The position numbers were made by a program, and so were the translations under genes. Positions 26,466 through 38,431 of a DNA stretch of 64,000 bases are shown here, piece by piece. The notes under the pieces are model-generated. The model was not told where the DNA came from and did no database searches. It was given only the letters and a program-made list of their open reading frames with translations. Numbering within the stretch: the stretch's first letter is position 1; each line of letters begins with the position of its first letter. Location: the NCBI GenBank assembly GCA_016946835.1, contig JACVTC010000001.1:1745001-1809000 (forward strand), written 5' to 3'. This DNA is from Neocallimastix lanati (nom. inval.). Taxonomy: Eukaryota > Neocallimastigomycota > Neocallimastigomycetes > Neocallimastigales > Neocallimastigaceae.

Positions 26466-27673
26466 TTTATAAATTATATCATATATAAATTTTATATCTC
26501 ATAATATGAAAAATAAATAAAAAGTATAAAATAAAAATATAATAATATATTTGCAAAATAAAATTGTTAATATTTTATAGATTATTATTATTATTATTAA
26601 TTAATTGAATTTAATATTATAATATAAAAATAATGTAATAAAATTATTTATTATAAAATATATATATTTCAAATAATAAATATATCATTTAAAACAAAAG
26701 AATTAATAATAAATGATTTTTTAAATTTCTGTATTTAATTTTTATTATTATTTATATATCTAAAAACAAATAATAATTATTTTCATTAAATGAAAAAGAT
26801 GTTAACATTTATAGGATATGAAAAATAAAAAATATTTTAAAAAATATTTTAACATTTATAGGATATGAAAATAAAAAATATTTTAATTAAATATATATTA
26901 AAAAAGAGAATTTATATTTTATATTAAATGTATATTAATACATGTTCTTAATTGATTTTATATTATTCGTTACCATTTTTTATTAATATAAATATAAATA
27001 AAGTTTTAGATATAATTAATAAAAGAAAAAATTCTGTATCAGTAATAAACAAATGAATAAATTTTTCTGTTAATGTCAACATTTAAGTACATGTGCATTA
27101 TATTTTATATTATTTAAGGAATTTTTTAATAAATATTTTTTGAAAAAGTTAACTGAAATACAATGAAAGATATTTTCATGGTAAAATAAAAAAAAAAATT
27201 TAATATTTAAAATATTGAAAAAAAAAAAAAAAAAAAAATAAATAAATAAGTAAAAAAATATTATATTTTATTATTATTTTATTTTACGGTTATGAATTTA
27301 TTTACATAAGGCATTTAATGTTATTTATTTATGAATGATAATTTCATGAAATATTATTGGCTAAAATAATGGATAAATTATATTATTTGTATTATTTGTG
27401 ATATTTCCTGTAGTTTTACATATTAATGTAATGTATATAATAAAATTGCTTATGGAATAGCATAGTAGTAATTATATTAAAATAAATAAGTATAATAAAG
27501 ACTTCTCTTTTTTTATTATAAAAAAAAAACATATAAATTAACTATTTTTTCCATTATAAGTTTAAAATTCAACCTCAAATAACAATAGAAAAAAAAAAAA
27601 AAAAAAAAGAAAATTAAACAGTTTAAATAAAAAATATAATTTTCTATACATAAAAAATATTTTTTATAATAAA
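26420..27673. other. Upstream region of phosphate transporter copy 1
   Basis: AT-rich, with a (TA)n and poly-T at about 26430-26470, a direct repeat of about 26 bp containing AACATTTATAGGATATGAAA (26804 and 26851), and poly-A runs. Presumably contains the promoter; no specific element is recognised. Nearly identical to 38675-39936. Confidence 0.6.
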
Positions 27674-29287
27674 ATGGATTCTTATTCATTAACATTAGTT
27701 TTCATAATTGGGCTAATTTTTGCTTTTATGGATGCGTTTGGAATCGGAGCTAATGATGTGGCTAATTCATTCTCTACTTCTGTAGCATCAAAATCGCTAA
27801 CATTGAAACAGGCTTGTTTTATCGCGGTATTTACTGAATTTCTTGGTGCTCTCTTATTAGGTTCTCATACAGCTAAAACAATTCGTGATGGTATTGTTGA
27901 TTTAAGTAAATTTCAAGGGAAACAAGATGCACTCATGGTTGGAATGATGTGTGCATTAATTGGTTCATCTACTTGGGTTTTAACAGCTTCAAAACTTGGA
28001 TTTCCGGTCAGTACAACTCATTCTATTATTGGAGCTACCATTGGTATTGGAATTGTCATTCATGGCTTTGGTGTAGTTAATTGGGGATGGGCTAACAAAG
28101 GTGTTCTTCAAATTATTACTTCATGGTTTTTAAGTCCATTGGTCGCTGGTATCATTGGAGCCATCATCTATTGTTCTGTTAAGTATTTGGTATTGAAAAG
28201 AAAAACCCCATTTAAAAATGGACTTCGATTCATTCCTGTTTACTTCTTCATTACTGTTACTATCATTATTTTCTTTATTGTTTATAAAGGTACACCAGGT
28301 ATAAATCTTACTTCACTCGGATTTCCAATTATTTTGGCTGTTACTTTAGGTATTGCCTTTATTGCTGTATTATTTGCTATTTTCTTTTACATTCCATGGG
28401 TAAAACGAATAATTATTAATCATGAAGATCTTAAATTCTACCATATTCCTTTCATTCATTTTATTGGAGAACATAAACATTTATCAGAAATAGCATTAGA
28501 ATCAGGAATTCCAGAAAGTAAAATTGGTATTATGAATATAAAGAAAAATAGTGATATTCATGAAGATATTATAAATTATTCTGCTAAAAACATTAGTAAT
28601 AAAATGGAGAAAGAACAACCAAAGAATGAAGCAAATAAAAATCTTTCTAAAAAATTAGGAGGTATTTTTACTCATGGAATCAACCAAGAAATTGCTGAAT
28701 ATAAAAATGATGAATATAAGGAAATGCATGATGCAGCTATTAAATATGATGATAATACTGAAGAATTATACTCCTTTCTTCAAATTCTCACTGCTTCTTT
28801 TGCATCTTTTGCTCATGGTTCTAATGATGTAGCTAATGCGGTTGGTCCACTTACCACCATTTACTATATTTGGTGTACTGGTTTAAATCCAGATTCTACT
28901 CTTTCTATTCCTATTTGGATATTGATTTTATGTGCAGTTGCTATTGATTTAGGATTAATTACCTATGGTTATCATGTAATGAGATCTCTTGGAAATAAAA
29001 TTACATTATTGACGCCAACCAGAGGATTTAGTTCAGAATTGAGTGCCTGTTTAACAGTTTTGACTTGTTCACGACTTTCACTTCCAGTTTCAACTACCCA
29101 CTGTATCACAGGATCAACTACTGCGATTGGATTATGTAATGGTAATTTAAAATCAGTAAATTGGAAATTGTTATTATTCTGCGGATTCTCATGGATATTA
29201 ACACTTCCAATTGCAGGAATTATTGCAGGAATTACTTTTAAACTATTATATCCAATTTTCATGTATTATAGTTCTGTTCCAAATTCT

Positions 29288-29293
<6 letters not shown>
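27674..29293 (+). CDS. PHO4-family inorganic phosphate transporter, 539 aa (copy 1)
   Basis: Integral plasma-membrane symporter taking up inorganic phosphate, probably with Na+ or H+ (PiT/PHO4 family, which includes yeast Pho89 and Neurospora pho-4). Both internally repeated signature motifs are present: GANDVANSF near residue 23 and HGSNDVANAVGPL near 382. Each is followed by a GFPVSTTHSIIGA- or LPVSTTHCITGS-type segment (about residues 112 and 477). Around ten to twelve hydrophobic segments flank a central hydrophilic loop at about residues 250-360. A single exon, with length normal for the family. Its TAA is followed at once by a run of about 32 A. It looks fully intact. The near-identical paralogue lies at 39937-41556. 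Confidence 0.95.
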
Positions 29294-29327
<34 letters not shown>

Positions 29328-29353
29328 CAATAATCATTTAATAATATTCCTAA

Positions 29354-30145
29354 TATCAATATATACTTAATATACTTAATGATACTTTAGTAATGAATAG
29401 AAAAAAAAATATAGTTATTGTAAATATATATAAATATAATACTATTTATTAATTAAATTCCGTTTTAAATAGAAATTATCAAATTTAATTAATATTAATA
29501 ATAAATAATAAATAATAAATAATAAATAACAAATAACAAATAATAAATAATAAATAATAAATAATAAAAAATAAATAATAAATAAATAATAATAAATAAT
29601 AAATAATAATAAAATTATAAGAAATATTAACAATTGTTTCCATTAATTGTAAAACAATAAACTTTTAAACTATATAATAATATCAATATATACTTAATAT
29701 ACTTAATGATACTTTAGTAATGAATAGAAAAAAAATATAGTTATTGTAAATATATATAAATATAATACTATTTATAAATTAAATTCCGTTTTTAAATAGA
29801 AATTATCAAATTTAATTAATATTAATAATAAATAATAAATAATAAATAACAAATAACAAATAATAAATAATAAATAATAAAAAATAAATAATAAATAAAT
29901 AATAATAAATAATAAATAAATAATAATAAAATTATAAGAAATATTAACAATTGTTTCCATTAATTGTAAAACAATAAACGTTTAAACTATATAATAATAT
30001 CAATATATACTTAATATACTTAATGATACTTTAGTAATGAATAGAAAAAAATATAGTTATTGTAAATATATATATATATATATATAATATTTATTAATTA
30101 AATTTCGTTTTAAATAGAAATTATCAAATTTAATTAATATTATAT
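29354..30145. repeat. Tandem repeat of the transporter 3' flank, about 2.5 units of 317-327 bp
   Basis: Unit starts (TATCAATATATACTTAATAT) lie at 29354, 29681 and 29998. Each full unit ends in an (AAT)n-rich block followed by TTAACAATTGTTTCCATTAA. Copy 2 of the duplication has only one such unit (41616-41940). The unit's end appears once more at 31071-31120. Confidence 0.9.
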
Positions 30146-30199
30146 GAATATATATTTCTTTTTTATTTTATATTAAACAATCTATTAATAAAAATTTTT

Positions 30200-30660
30200 G
30201 TTATGATTACAATTATAATATATCAATAAAATAATAAATAAATAAATTAATAAATAAAAATATGAATAAATATATAAATATTTTTCAACCATCAAGATTA
30301 TCGTTTTCTTGTTCAAAAACTGAAATGAAAATATAAAGATGATTATCTTCAGGATGGCCAAAATTACATAAAGTAATAATATAATTTTAAATAGATACAA
30401 ATTCAACGACTTTAGCATTTTGATATGTCAAAATTGTCCTATTCCATTATTTCTTAACATTATTTAAAAATTTATCGGCACTACAACCCAAGATTTGAGC
30501 ACATTCAGCCGCAGTTTTCATCTTAATAACATAAAAATGTTCATTATTTTCTGTTCCATTGGCAACATGCTTACATTTAATTAATTGAAACTGGTAGTCC
30601 AATAAAAAGCTTTCAGAATTTCAAAAATAATGCTATCGCTAATTGGAACTCAAATTAATC
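30200..30660 (-). pseudogene. Relic coding segment of unknown family
   Basis: On the minus strand the frame gives a coding-like stretch with balanced composition, rich in Cys, His and charged residues (for example KCKHVANGTENNEHFYVI and KTAAECAQILGCSADKF). Stops follow near 30445 and 30390, then more coding-like sequence (FGHPEDNHLYIFISVFEQ, about 30300-30370). A 5' part is not found. I cannot name the family. It lies in the unique DNA between the two duplicated units. Confidence 0.45.
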
Positions 30661-30776
30661 AAGTTATTTCTATTGAACACTTTTTTGGAATTCTCTTATA
30701 CTTCATTTCCTCATGTTTAAATTTATATTTTCGAAATTCCCATTATTTTATCATTATTATTTATCTATATATAAAA

Positions 30777-31035
30777 TAATAAATAATAAATAATAAATAA
30801 TAAATAATAAAAAAGAGTATTTATTAATAAATAATAAATAATAAATAATAAAAAAGAGTATTTATTAATAAATAATAAATATTAAATATTAAATAATAAA
30901 AAAGAGTATTTATTAATAAATAATAAATAATAAATATTAAATAATAAAAAAGAGTATTTATTAATAAATAATAAATATTAAATATTAAATAATAAAAAAG
31001 AGTATTTATTAATAAATAATAAATAATAAATAATA
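30777..31035. repeat. Tandem repeat with AAAAAAGAGTATTTATTAAT core, about 4-5 units
   Basis: Units of about 55 bp made of the 20-base core plus a variable number of AAT or ATT-AAAT triplet-like blocks. Confidence 0.85.
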
Positions 31036-31289
31036 AATTATAAATAATAAATAAATAATAATAAAATTATAAGAAATATTAACAATTGTTTCCATTAATT
31101 GTAAAAAAATAAACTTTATTATTTATAGAAAATCTAAATCTATTTTTTTATTATTAATAAAATTATAAAATTCGATGAAAGATTTTTAGTGACTCAATTA
31201 TTGCTATTTCTGATTATTTAGATCAGTTAGAAATAGAAATAAAAACGGAATTAAATGATAATAATGATCAAAATGAAAATAAATATTAA

Positions 31290-31339
<50 letters not shown>

Positions 31340-31496
31340 TATATATTTATTTTCATTTTTTGTAATATTTCTAAAATATTAATATTTAAATTACTTATTA
31401 AATTAAAGGTATATAAATGATATGAATTTCTGTTAATAATATTGATATGATTTATGATTATAAAAGTTAAAATAAATAAATAAATAAATAAAAATG

Positions 31497-31758
31497 TTTT
31501 GTTTATAAAATATTTTATTGATTAAAGTTTATTTATTTTAATATGAGTAATTACTTGATTTTTAAAATTTATGAGATTACATTTGTATTTATACTATTTG
31601 TGGCTAAATAAAAATATAACGAGAAATTATTACATAATATATTTCATTGTATTAGCTTAACAACGAGTTCGTTGTATTATAAAAATATCTTTTAATTTAT
31701 TTAATACACATAAATTATTTTAATATAAATTTAATATATTTTTCTTTGTATTCTAACA
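31497..31758 (-). repeat. 3' LTR of the copia element
   Basis: 262 bp. On the element's sense strand it begins TGTTAGAATAC and ends ATAAACAAAA, so the usual terminal CA is missing. Boundaries come from the 5-bp target duplication and comparison with the other LTR. Confidence 0.9.
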
Positions 31759-32919
31759 TTCCCCCTCAGACCAGAATGTTTGCTTGTCAAAGATTTGGTT
31801 TGTAAACTTAGTCATTTTTGGTCCATTAAAATCTTTTGTTAATGGATCGGCCAACATCCTTTCGGTATTGATGTATTCTAATTTTATTCTGTTATTTTTG
31901 ATATTATCTTTATTGAAGTAAAATTTTATTTCTATATGTTTTAATTTATTGTTGAGTTCACCGTTTTCTATTGTCGTTTTACTTGCTAAGTTATCAGTGA
32001 ATATTTTTATTGGTTTTTTAATGTTGAATATTTCATATAAAATATTTCGGATCCATAAAACCTTTTTAGTACATTCAGCGGTAGCAATGTATTCAGCTTC
32101 CGCGGTAGATGTGGCAACTACTGTTTGTTTCTTGGATTGCCAACATATTGGATCATTATTCATTGATATTATATACCCCGAAGTAGATTTCCTATCTTTT
32201 GGGTCACCAGCGTAGTCAGCATCAGTATATGCCATAATTTCCCCCTGTCCTTTATATTTAATTTTGTAGTATTTAGTATAATTTAAGTATTTTAATATAT
32301 TTATTACCATTTTCCAATCAGCTATGGTAGGATTCTCAGAATTTCTAGCAATCTTTCCTACAGCGTAAGTAATATCTGGACGGGTACACCTGGCTAGATA
32401 GATTAACGATCCGATTGCACTTTTAAATGTTGTTTTATCGAATGGTTCATTATTCTTTGCTGAATTTGAGATGCTTGAACAAGGCGTTTTTGACTTTCTT
32501 ATATTTTTAACTTTGAATTTTTGTAATATATCATTTATTAATTGAATTTGAGAAATTACGTAGCTTGTATTTTCCTTTTCAATATTAATTCCTAAAATAT
32601 AATCCGCTTCACTGCATTTTGAAACTTTAAAGTTTTTCTTAATTCTTTTAATAATTTTATTTATATAGTATTTTATTCCTGTTATTAATAAGTCATCCAC
32701 GTAAACTCCAATAATACAGACAGCTCTTCCTCCCTCCATTTTAACAAAAATACATGGTTCAGATGTCAATTGAGTGAAACCATTATTTTTGAGAAAGTTT
32801 GTGAAGTGGATGTGCCATTGGCGACCTGATTGTTTTAATCCGTATAAAGCTTTTCTAAGAAGCCAATAACCTTTACCAAAATTCTTGTCACCAGGGGGGA
32901 TATTAACATAAATATCCTA
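31753..32919 (-). pseudogene. copia pol C-terminal part: reverse transcriptase (second half) and RNase H
   Basis: Contains the reverse-transcriptase active-site motif YVDDLL (about 32705) and copia RNase H motifs (YTDADYAGD about 32215, TAEAEYIA about 32085, ADPLTKDF about 31835). It is separated from the upstream pol frame only by one TAG (about 32917-32919), at a place where copia proteins usually have Glu. Otherwise open. Confidence 0.9.
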
Positions 32920-34737
32920 ATCCAACGGAGCATTAAGATAGGCAGCTTTAATATCAAGCTGCATTAGATCCCAATTGAATTTTGAAGCAAGCGCAATTAT
33001 AAGTTTTAGACTATCTAAACTAAGGGTAGGAGAATATGTTAAGTTATAATCAATTCCCTTTCTCTGGGTGAAACCACGAGCAACCAGACGAGCCTTGTAT
33101 TTTGAGATATTACCATTACCGTCCTTTTTGAGAGTATAGACCCACTTAGTAGTTATGGGTTTAACATCAGGAGGAAGCGATTTAACAAAAATCATGGTTC
33201 GGTTGTCATAGAAGTTTTGTAATTCGGAATTCATAGCTTCTATCCACCGGATTTTATCTGAACGTGTGATGGCTTGTTTATATGAAAGAGGTGTTTCAGT
33301 AATACATCTTTTAGAAGTTTCAACATTGTCGAGGGAGATCTTGTACTTTTTGTTACTGTTGGATTGAATAGGGTTTCCAGGTCTTTTATGCGATTCATTC
33401 ATGGATGGTCTTAATTTCTTACTCTCTGGATGTTCGGAATGAATCAATTTATGTTTAAGGGGAACAGTGTTTAATATTTCATTGTTTAAGTTAATCTTCT
33501 TTTTGGTAGGTGAAATATTACAAGTTGATGACTTTCTTTTAGTAGATGGATTAAATTTTATTTTATCCTTTTCTAAAGAAATGTCCCCAGAGAAATTTGA
33601 TTCATCATTTGAAACACTAATAGATTGGAAATCTGAAGCGAGATCATCAATGGATTCAATTTTTTCATCATTTAGATAATTGTCTTCAGGTTCCTTACCT
33701 TTAGCAGAGTTATTATTCTCATCTTTCTTGTTGTTAGTAATAGGAGTATTTATAATTTTATTAATATTATTGTTTTTAATAGATGAAACAGGTGAATCAA
33801 TTTCTGATTCCTCACCTTTTCTTGATGAAGAATTATTTTCTTTGGATTCTGTATTTTCTTCATTAGATTCCTCATTAGATTCTTCATTAGATTCTTCATT
33901 AGATTCTTCATTATATATCAATTTTCCAGAATCATCGTATGTATTTTCATTTTCGTTAGAGTTGATAATTGGTAATTCATAAATATAATTGTCGTTATTG
34001 AAAATGTTGGTTGGTAATTTATTGTTGCGTATCTTGGTTGATAAATTTGATGGAGTTTCTTCATCAAATACTGCTTCTCTTACTAAGTGAATACTGTAGT
34101 CCTTTGAATCCATAATTATATAGCAATTGGATTCAATGCTTATTCCTAAAAATACGCCCTTTTTACTGTTGCTATCAAATTTCATTTTTCCTTGTGAAAA
34201 ATCATTATAGTAGGCATCACAACCAAAGACTTTAATATATTTAAGACTAATCTTTTTGTTATAATAAATTTCATTTGGAATTTTATTTCCAATTCCTTTA
34301 TGTGGAGTTATGTTATAAAGTAAATTTGCATATTTGATAGCGTAATCCCAAAACTCACTAGACATTTTGCTCCACTGAATTAAAGTTTTTGCACAACTTA
34401 CAATGGTGTAGTTGAATCGTTCAGCAATCCCGTTGTTTTGAGGGTTGTATGGTGGTGAAAATGTTTTTATTATACCGTGTTCCTTGCAGTAGTTTAGTAC
34501 CTTTTTATTGTTATATTCAGTACCTTGATCCGAACGAAAAGTTTTAATATTATAATAGAATTGATTATTTAAGTAAGTAAAGAAATTTATAATTGTTCTT
34601 GGAACTTCTGATTTGTTTTCCAAGAGGAAGATCCAACTTTTGCGAGTATATTCGTCAATAAAAGTAAGAACATACCTTTTCCCTGAGTATGATTTTGAAA
34701 TAGGGCCGATAACATCAGAATGGATTACGTCTAGTGG
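32917..34737 (-). pseudogene. copia pol middle part: integrase core and start of reverse transcriptase
   Basis: Open from the right edge of a foreign insertion to the TAG. Begins with the first catalytic Asp region (VIHSDVIGP), then FRSDQGTEY with the second Asp and PQNNGIAERF with the Glu of the D,D-35-E triad. A long Ser/Asn/Glu-rich linker follows, including repeats of SNEE near 33900. Then come the reverse-transcriptase start (WIEAMNSEL, TKWVYTLK) and LMQLDIKAAYLNA. Confidence 0.9.
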
Positions 34738-35413
34738 TGTAAAGATATTATTAATATCTTTAAATAATTTTAATTAAATTTAATCATAAATTTAAGTAAA
34801 ATTAAAATAAATTTATTTGAAATCACGTGTATAAAATTATTGAAAATATTTTTAACATAATTTCGATTTTTTCCCAATCATACTAATAAATTAACAACAT
34901 GAAACTATGCAATTAGTCATGTTGAAACTTACGGCATTTTATGCTAAATTTATATTAAATAATTATGACAACTTTTATATTATTTTTAAATAGAAAATAT
35001 ATAATAAATTTACTAATAATATTTAAATAATAAATAAATAATAAATGAACTCAATTAGAATTGATTATATTTATTTTAGTTATTAATTATAATTCTCTTT
35101 ATTTAGTAATAGTTAATTATTTATTATTAGTTTAGGTTAGTATTGTTTTTAAATAAATAGCTAGATAATATAATTCAATAAGAATTATATATTATAAATG
35201 TAATAAGATAAAAATATAAATAGTTATCAAATTTCATGTATTTTAATCGATGTAATTGTTATTAACGATTTCTTGTTAATAACACTTTAAAATAAATAAA
35301 GATTTTAATATTTAAAAAATTAATAAAACTTGTTCTTTAAAACTATTATTTTGTGTTTTAGTGTTATTATTGAAGTGTTGATTTATAATCTATTTTTTTA
35401 CCAAAACTTTATA
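34738..35413 (+). mobile_element. 676-bp insertion in the copia integrase gene, probably a solo LTR of another family
   Basis: AT-rich DNA without coding capacity interrupts pol between the zinc-finger-like integrase N-terminus and the catalytic core. The 5-bp repeat AGTGG borders it exactly (34733-34737 and 35414-35418). Its ends TGTAAAG and CTTTATA are near-inverted. A 5-bp duplication and TG start suit an LTR; the TA end instead of CA is atypical. No internal domain is present, hence solo LTR. A MITE is the alternative. Treating it as an intron would leave the pol frame broken. Confidence 0.6.
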
Positions 35414-36825
35414 AGTGGATGCTTTGCCTTTGGAGTGTCTCCATTATGGGGTTTCCTATTTAATTTGGCAATTTTACAATTTAAGCATTCATTAATTTTG
35501 ACATTGTGGAGTTTTAGATATTTAGTTAAATTGTCTTGATAAAAATGTCCAAGTCTTCTATGCCATAGCATTTTAGACTGGTCATTTATGTCCATTGTTT
35601 CTTCAGGTGAAACGATGTCAATACAATTCTTTAAATTTGATTTATTCTTCGTAAGTATATGAATTGTATTGTTTTTATTAGCTTTAAATGTGCCTATGTT
35701 AATTGTTCTTTTGTTTTCAAGTGTGGTTTTTAAAGTGAGAAAAACTTTGTCTCTCCTGGATTTAATGTTACATTTTAATCCATTCTTCGCAAGTTTAATT
35801 CCACTCAGAAGATTCTTGTTAACTTGTTTAGAATAGAGGACATTTTCGAATTTTATGTTGTAACCATTAATACTTCCTTCATAGGTACCAACCCCGTCAA
35901 ACTCACAGATTGAATTATTTGCACACTGCATAGAGATCTTTTCTTCTCTAAAGTTTGAGAGGATATCTTTGTTATTGGTAATGTGCTCTGAAGCACCAGT
36001 ATCAAAGGTCCAAATCGTTGTATCTTCTGAAGAATTTAATACTAAAGAAATGCATTTATTTTCGTAGTTTTCTTTAGTGTTCTTTTTTTCTTCCAACGGC
36101 TCAAAGCTGTCTAAATTTTTATCATACATGGTCCTAAGTTCTTCTAAGGAAAGTTCTTCATCAGAATTTCGTTCTTCATATTCGACGTTTGCAATTGATT
36201 TTTGGTGGCTATTTTTACCTTTCCTTTTATTGATTTTAGTTTTCTTTTTGTTTGATTGCTTCTTGCCTTTTTGAGTCGATCTGTTCCTGTTTTTGTTGAT
36301 AAGGTTAAATCTACATTCATCGGTAGTATGTCCAAACATTTTGCACAGGTAACAACAGTTTGGCTCCGGACTTGGTTTGGTTTTATTATTTTTCGAACCG
36401 TTTGACTCAATGCTGTCAATATCCATGAAGTCGCCTTTATCTGTGACACTTCTATCAAAATTGATAGCACTATTCAGGAAAATGTGGAAATTAATCTTGT
36501 TGATTGACTCTTCGAGGAAGTCATCAACTGTTTCTGTTCCACTAGGATGAATAAGGTCTCTTAAAACTTTTGGATAAGACAAATATAAAACCCTGATCTT
36601 TTCCCAAGTTCCGAGTCTGATATTGTTCTTATCCATTACTTCAAAGATTTCTTTAATTTGATTAATGATATCCTTGCATTCCGAAAGATTTTTGGCTTTT
36701 AAAGAATATAACTTCTTCAACCAGTAGTTGAGATCAGCAGTTTTCTTTTTTCCATATAAGACCTTTAATTTTTCCATAATATCATAGGCGGTGGTAAGAT
36801 ATCTTATGTAGCTCAAAACTTCTTG
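35398..36825 (-). pseudogene. copia gag C-terminal part, protease and integrase N-terminus
   Basis: Gag helical region, then a zinc knuckle C-x2-C-x4-H-x4-C (CYLCKMFGHTTDEC, about 36350). An aspartic protease motif WTFDTGASEHI follows (about 36000), and then the pre-integrase region LWHRRLGH (about 35560) with its downstream Cys pair CLNCKIA. Runs off into the inserted element. Joined to the first gag segment only through a frameshift. Confidence 0.9.
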
Positions 36826-37100
36826 ACTACATTTTTACTGATAATGGTACTGGCTAAGGCATCTTGAGTTTCAGCTTCTTTGATATCCTTTTCCAAGTCC
36901 TTGATAGCTTTGACGGTTTCGTCGGATTTGGGTTTTCCCTTTTCCTCCTTAAGCTTATCATTTAATTTACCGATTACATTCTCATTTACATACTGTAAAA
37001 TTTTTAAAGATTTGAGAATGTTTTTAATAAGGAATTCCCAGTTTTCGAAGTTATCCTTATTGAGAATATCTTCAGTTCTTAATTTGGTTTCGTTAGACAT
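36813..37100 (-). pseudogene. copia gag N-terminal part
   Basis: Starts at an ATG 36 nt inside the 5' LTR and reads about 95 codons of copia-type Gag (FENWEFLIKNILKSL). A 1-nt deletion near 36825 puts it out of frame with the rest of gag. Confidence 0.85.
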
Positions 37101-37121
37101 GTCGTAGATAGTATAAGAGGA

Positions 37122-37135
37122 TGAGACTCTTAATC
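37122..37135 (-). other. Primer-binding site complementary to the anticodon arm of tRNA-Lys(CTT)
   Basis: Immediately inside the 5' LTR. On the plus strand the site reads TGAGACTCTTAATC, identical to positions about 27-40 of eukaryotic tRNA-Lys with anticodon CTT. Known precedent: Drosophila copia uses a 5' half tRNA (initiator Met) cut in the anticodon arm. The same 14-mer lies next to the LTR of the element at 61579-62506. Confidence 0.7.
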
Positions 37136-37397
37136 TTTTGTTTATAAAATATTTTATTGATTAAAGTTTATTTATTTTAATATGAGTAATTACTTGATTT
37201 TTAAAATTTATGAGATTACATTTGTATTTATACTATTTGTGGCTAAATAAAAATATAACGAGAAATTATTACATAATATATTTCATTGTATTAGCTTAAC
37301 AACGAGTTCGTTGTATTATAAAAATATCTTTTAATTTATTTAATACACATAAATTATTTTAATATAAATTTAATATATTTTTCTTTGTATTCTAACA
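37136..37397 (-). repeat. 5' LTR of the copia element
   Basis: 262 bp, no difference seen from the 3' LTR, implying a recent insertion. Confidence 0.9.
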
Positions 37398-37561
37398 AAA
37401 TGTTTAATAAATAAATAAATAAATAAATAAATAAAAATGTTTAATAAATAAATAAATAAATAAATAAATGTGTATAAATTTTATATACATATATATAAAT
37501 AAAATAAAATAAAATTAAATAAAGTAAAATAATAAAGTAAAATAAAATAAAATAAAATAAA

Positions 37562-38067
37562 TAGTAGAATATGAATATAAAGTATAGATTGGATAAAATA
37601 AAATAAATAGTAGAATATGAATATAAAGTATAGATTGAATAAAATAAAATAAATAGTAGAATATGAATATAAAGTATAGATTGGATAAAATAAAATAAAT
37701 AGTAGAATATGAATATAAAATATAGATTGAATAAAATAAAATAAATAGTAGAATATGAATATAAAGCACAGATTGAATAAAATAAAATAAATAGTAGAAT
37801 ATGAATATAAAGCACAGATTGAATAAAATAAAATAAATAGTAGAATATGAATATAAAGTACAGATTGAATGAAATAAAATAAATAGTAGAATATGAATAT
37901 AAAGCACAGATTGAATAAAATAAAATAAATAGTAGAATATGAATATAAAGCACAGATTGAATGAAACAAAATAAATAGTAGAATATGAATATAAAGCAAA
38001 GATTGAATAAAATAAAATAAATAGTAGAATATAAATATAAAGCACAGATTGAATAAAATAAAATAAA
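37562..38067. repeat. 46-bp minisatellite, about 11 copies
   Basis: Same unit as at 25504-25826, expanded to about 11 copies (37562 to 38022 plus one unit). Units carry a small set of variant bases (AAGTATAG, AAGCACAG, AAGTACAG, AAGCAAAG). Confidence 0.95.
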
Positions 38068-38431
38068 TGAGATTTATTAAAATATGAGCATCAATATAAA
38101 TAAGAAAAATAATGAAGCATAAAATAAAAAAAAAAAAAAAAAAAAAAAGATAAAAATATTTATTTTTATTTTTAATCAATGGAATATTAATCAAAAAAAA
38201 AAAAAAAAAAAAAAAATAATTAATACTAAAAATAAAATATAATTGAATATAAAATGAATATAAAATGAATAGAATTATAATATAATATTATAATATATCT
38301 ATTAATAATTGAATATATAAATCACGCATATTAATTATTTAAGATGCATATTTAAAAAATAATTTAAATAATTATTTTTATAATTAATTATTACAAAATT
38401 ATTTTTTAAAAAATAATTAATTTTTTCTTAC

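Larger units (their letters stand above)
25066..29680. repeat. Segmental duplication, copy 1 (about 4.6 kb)
   Basis: Starts within the 3' end of the preceding pseudogene (agatttttagtgactcaa) and includes the 46-bp minisatellite, the transporter exon relic, the phosphate transporter gene and its 3' flank. It matches 31176-31496 plus 37398-41940 almost base for base. Differences seen are mainly homopolymer lengths, minisatellite copy number and five bases in the transporter gene. Confidence 0.9.
31497..37397 (-). mobile_element. Ty1/copia LTR retrotransposon, defective, 5.9 kb
   Basis: Two 262-bp LTRs (31497-31758 and 37136-37397) look identical base for base. The target duplication AAATG lies at 31492-31496 and 37398-37402. 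In coding order on the minus strand come gag, zinc knuckle, protease, integrase, reverse transcriptase and RNase H, the copia order. A purine tract GAGGGGGAA (about 31759-31768) precedes the 3' LTR, and the pol stop codon overlaps the LTR's first bases (TGTTAG). Lesions are a 1-nt frameshift in gag near 36825, a 676-bp insertion in integrase and a TAG at about 32917 in reverse transcriptase. The copy cannot make a complete polyprotein. Confidence 0.95.

Noticed and set aside
26260-26472. Plus-strand ORF at 26260 and its copy at 38515
   Set aside because: Shadow of the minus-strand transporter exon, which has recognisable homology and splice sites.
28972-29262. Minus-strand ORFs inside the phosphate transporter genes
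   Set aside because: Antisense shadows of a clearly conserved protein.
34738-35413. Intron in the copia pol gene
   Set aside because: GT and AG dinucleotides exist near the ends, but splicing them leaves pol out of frame, while a 5-bp direct repeat explains the segment as an insertion.
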